DNA from: Clostridia bacterium
Lineage (GTDB): Bacteria; Bacillota_A; Clostridia; Lachnospirales; Lachnospiraceae
Direction of reading: 5' to 3'
NCBI GenBank assembly: GCA_012515365.1
Contig: JAAYYM010000112.1
Span: 1-24,271 of the forward strand
Length of the DNA: 24,271 nt
Under the pieces are notes generated by a model, which saw only the letters and a list, made by a program, of their open reading frames with translations, was not told the origin of the DNA and ran no database searches. Below are positions 23,864 to 24,271 of this stretch, one piece after another. How positions within the stretch are numbered: the stretch's first letter is position 1; each line of letters begins with the position of its first letter. The translations under genes were made by a program, and so were the position numbers.

Positions 23864-24190
23864 ATGGTATTTAATACAGGTGCGGCATTACTTGATGCAA
23901 TTGTACTTGCAGTAGTTTCGAATGAGCCAGGTGGAACGTATGGATATAAAATAACGCAGGACGTCAGAAAAGTAATCAATATTTCAGAATCAACTCTGTA
24001 TCCGGTACTGAGAAGACTACAAAAAGATAGTTGCCTGGAAGTATACGATCAGGAATGTGCCGGTAGAAACAGGAGATACTATAAGGTGACGGAAGAGGGA
24101 AGTTCACAATTGAATTTATATCGAAGCGAATGGCATGACTATTCGGAGAAAATCAATCAAATTTTTATGGGAGGAAAAGAAGATGAGTAG
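23864..24190 (+). CDS. PadR family transcriptional regulator
   Basis: A 108-residue winged-helix repressor of the small PadR subfamily. The pattern LDAIVLAVVSNEPGGTYGYKI is the family's N-terminal helix and turn, SESTLYPVLRRLQKD is the recognition helix, and the wing follows (CAGRNRRYYKVTEEG). A single C-terminal helix would give dimerisation. AAGGAG lies about eight bases before the ATG. The gene overlaps the next start by eight bases. PadR genes immediately before DUF1700/DUF4097 genes are common in Firmicutes and are thought to control envelope-stress membrane proteins and their own synthesis. The two dyads over its promoter support autoregulation. The effector is unknown. Confidence 0.93.
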   Translation: MVFNTGAALLDAIVLAVVSNEPGGTYGYKITQDVRKVINISESTLYPVLRRLQKDSCLEVYDQECAGRNRRYYKVTEEGSSQLNLYRSEWHDYSEKINQIFMGGKEDE

Positions 24191-24271
24191 AGCAGAATTT
24201 ATGCAACGTTTAGGTGTTTTACTTAGTAGTCTGCCAGTTGATGAACGTACAGATGCAATGAAATATTACAC
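24183..24271 (+). CDS. DUF1700 (HAAS) domain protein, N-terminal fragment
   Basis: The first 29 complete codons of a protein that runs off the window. The sequence MSRAEFMQRLGVLLSSLP, followed by an E-R-x-D-x-x-KYY pattern, is the helical N-terminus of DUF1700/HAAS signalling-domain membrane proteins, which normally follow a PadR regulator. It overlaps the padR stop by eight bases in another frame, and its ribosome site (GGAGG near 24170) lies inside padR, so translation is coupled. The membrane part is not visible, so the assignment rests on the short motif and the context. Confidence 0.8.
   Translation, partial: MSRAEFMQRLGVLLSSLPVDERTDAMKYY

Overview
The window looks like chromosomal DNA of a low-GC, anaerobic Firmicute, most likely a gut Lachnospiraceae or close Clostridia relative. 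The evidence is strong AGGAGG-type ribosome sites, TTGACA/TATAAT promoters, a ClpB of the lachnospiral type, iron-sulphur-rich glycerol enzymes, a PadR/DUF1700 pair, and many c-di-GMP proteins. The family-level assignment is an inference from protein character, not a database result. No phage, transposon, CRISPR array, tRNA or rRNA was seen.

Layout. (1) 1-3313, plus strand: the 3' end of a UvrA-type ABC protein, then azlC-azlD-bioY (branched-chain amino acid export and biotin uptake), then metY (O-acetylhomoserine sulfhydrylase) behind its own promoter. (2) 3319-4386, minus strand: a lone PTS EIIC-like membrane protein that converges on metY. (3) 4387-4539: a divergent control region with an extended -10 promoter rightward, a -35/-10 promoter leftward, and a 24-bp dyad lying on the leftward -35 element. 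(4) 4540-10002: a tight glycerol / glycerol-3-phosphate operon: an iron-sulphur aldo/keto reductase, a GlpA-like dehydrogenase, a GlpB-like FAD/NAD oxidoreductase, a small cysteine-rich DUF1667 protein and glycerol kinase. A PAP2 phosphatase and a HEAT-THUMP-methyltransferase protein follow closely and may be read from the same transcript. (5) 12582-14094: an AAA ATPase with a degenerate DUF234 domain (minus strand), divergent from the next gene through back-to-back promoters.

(6) 14095-23741: a signalling and stress block. It has a PAS-PAS-GGDEF cyclase, a REC-HD-GYP phosphodiesterase, clpB, a two-domain polyphosphate:AMP phosphotransferase (minus strand) and a REC-GGDEF(degenerate)-EAL-PAS-PAS protein. 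The set can make c-di-GMP and degrade it by two chemically different routes, and it flanks a disaggregase and a polyphosphate-to-nucleotide enzyme. (7) 23742-24271: a PadR repressor with two candidate operators over its own promoter, and the start of a DUF1700/HAAS membrane protein that runs off the window.

Several starts were moved from the longest open frame because promoter or ribosome-site evidence contradicts it (4540, 13970, 15547 and 20997). The observations I rate highest are the regulatory dyad between the PTS and glycerol operons, the aldo/keto reductase heading a GlpA/GlpB/DUF1667 operon, the loss of the HPr-target histidine in glycerol kinase, the HEAT-THUMP-methyltransferase with an altered NPPY motif, the divergent ATPase/cyclase promoters, and the BlaI/CopY-like sites over the clpB promoter. 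None of these by itself proves a new system.
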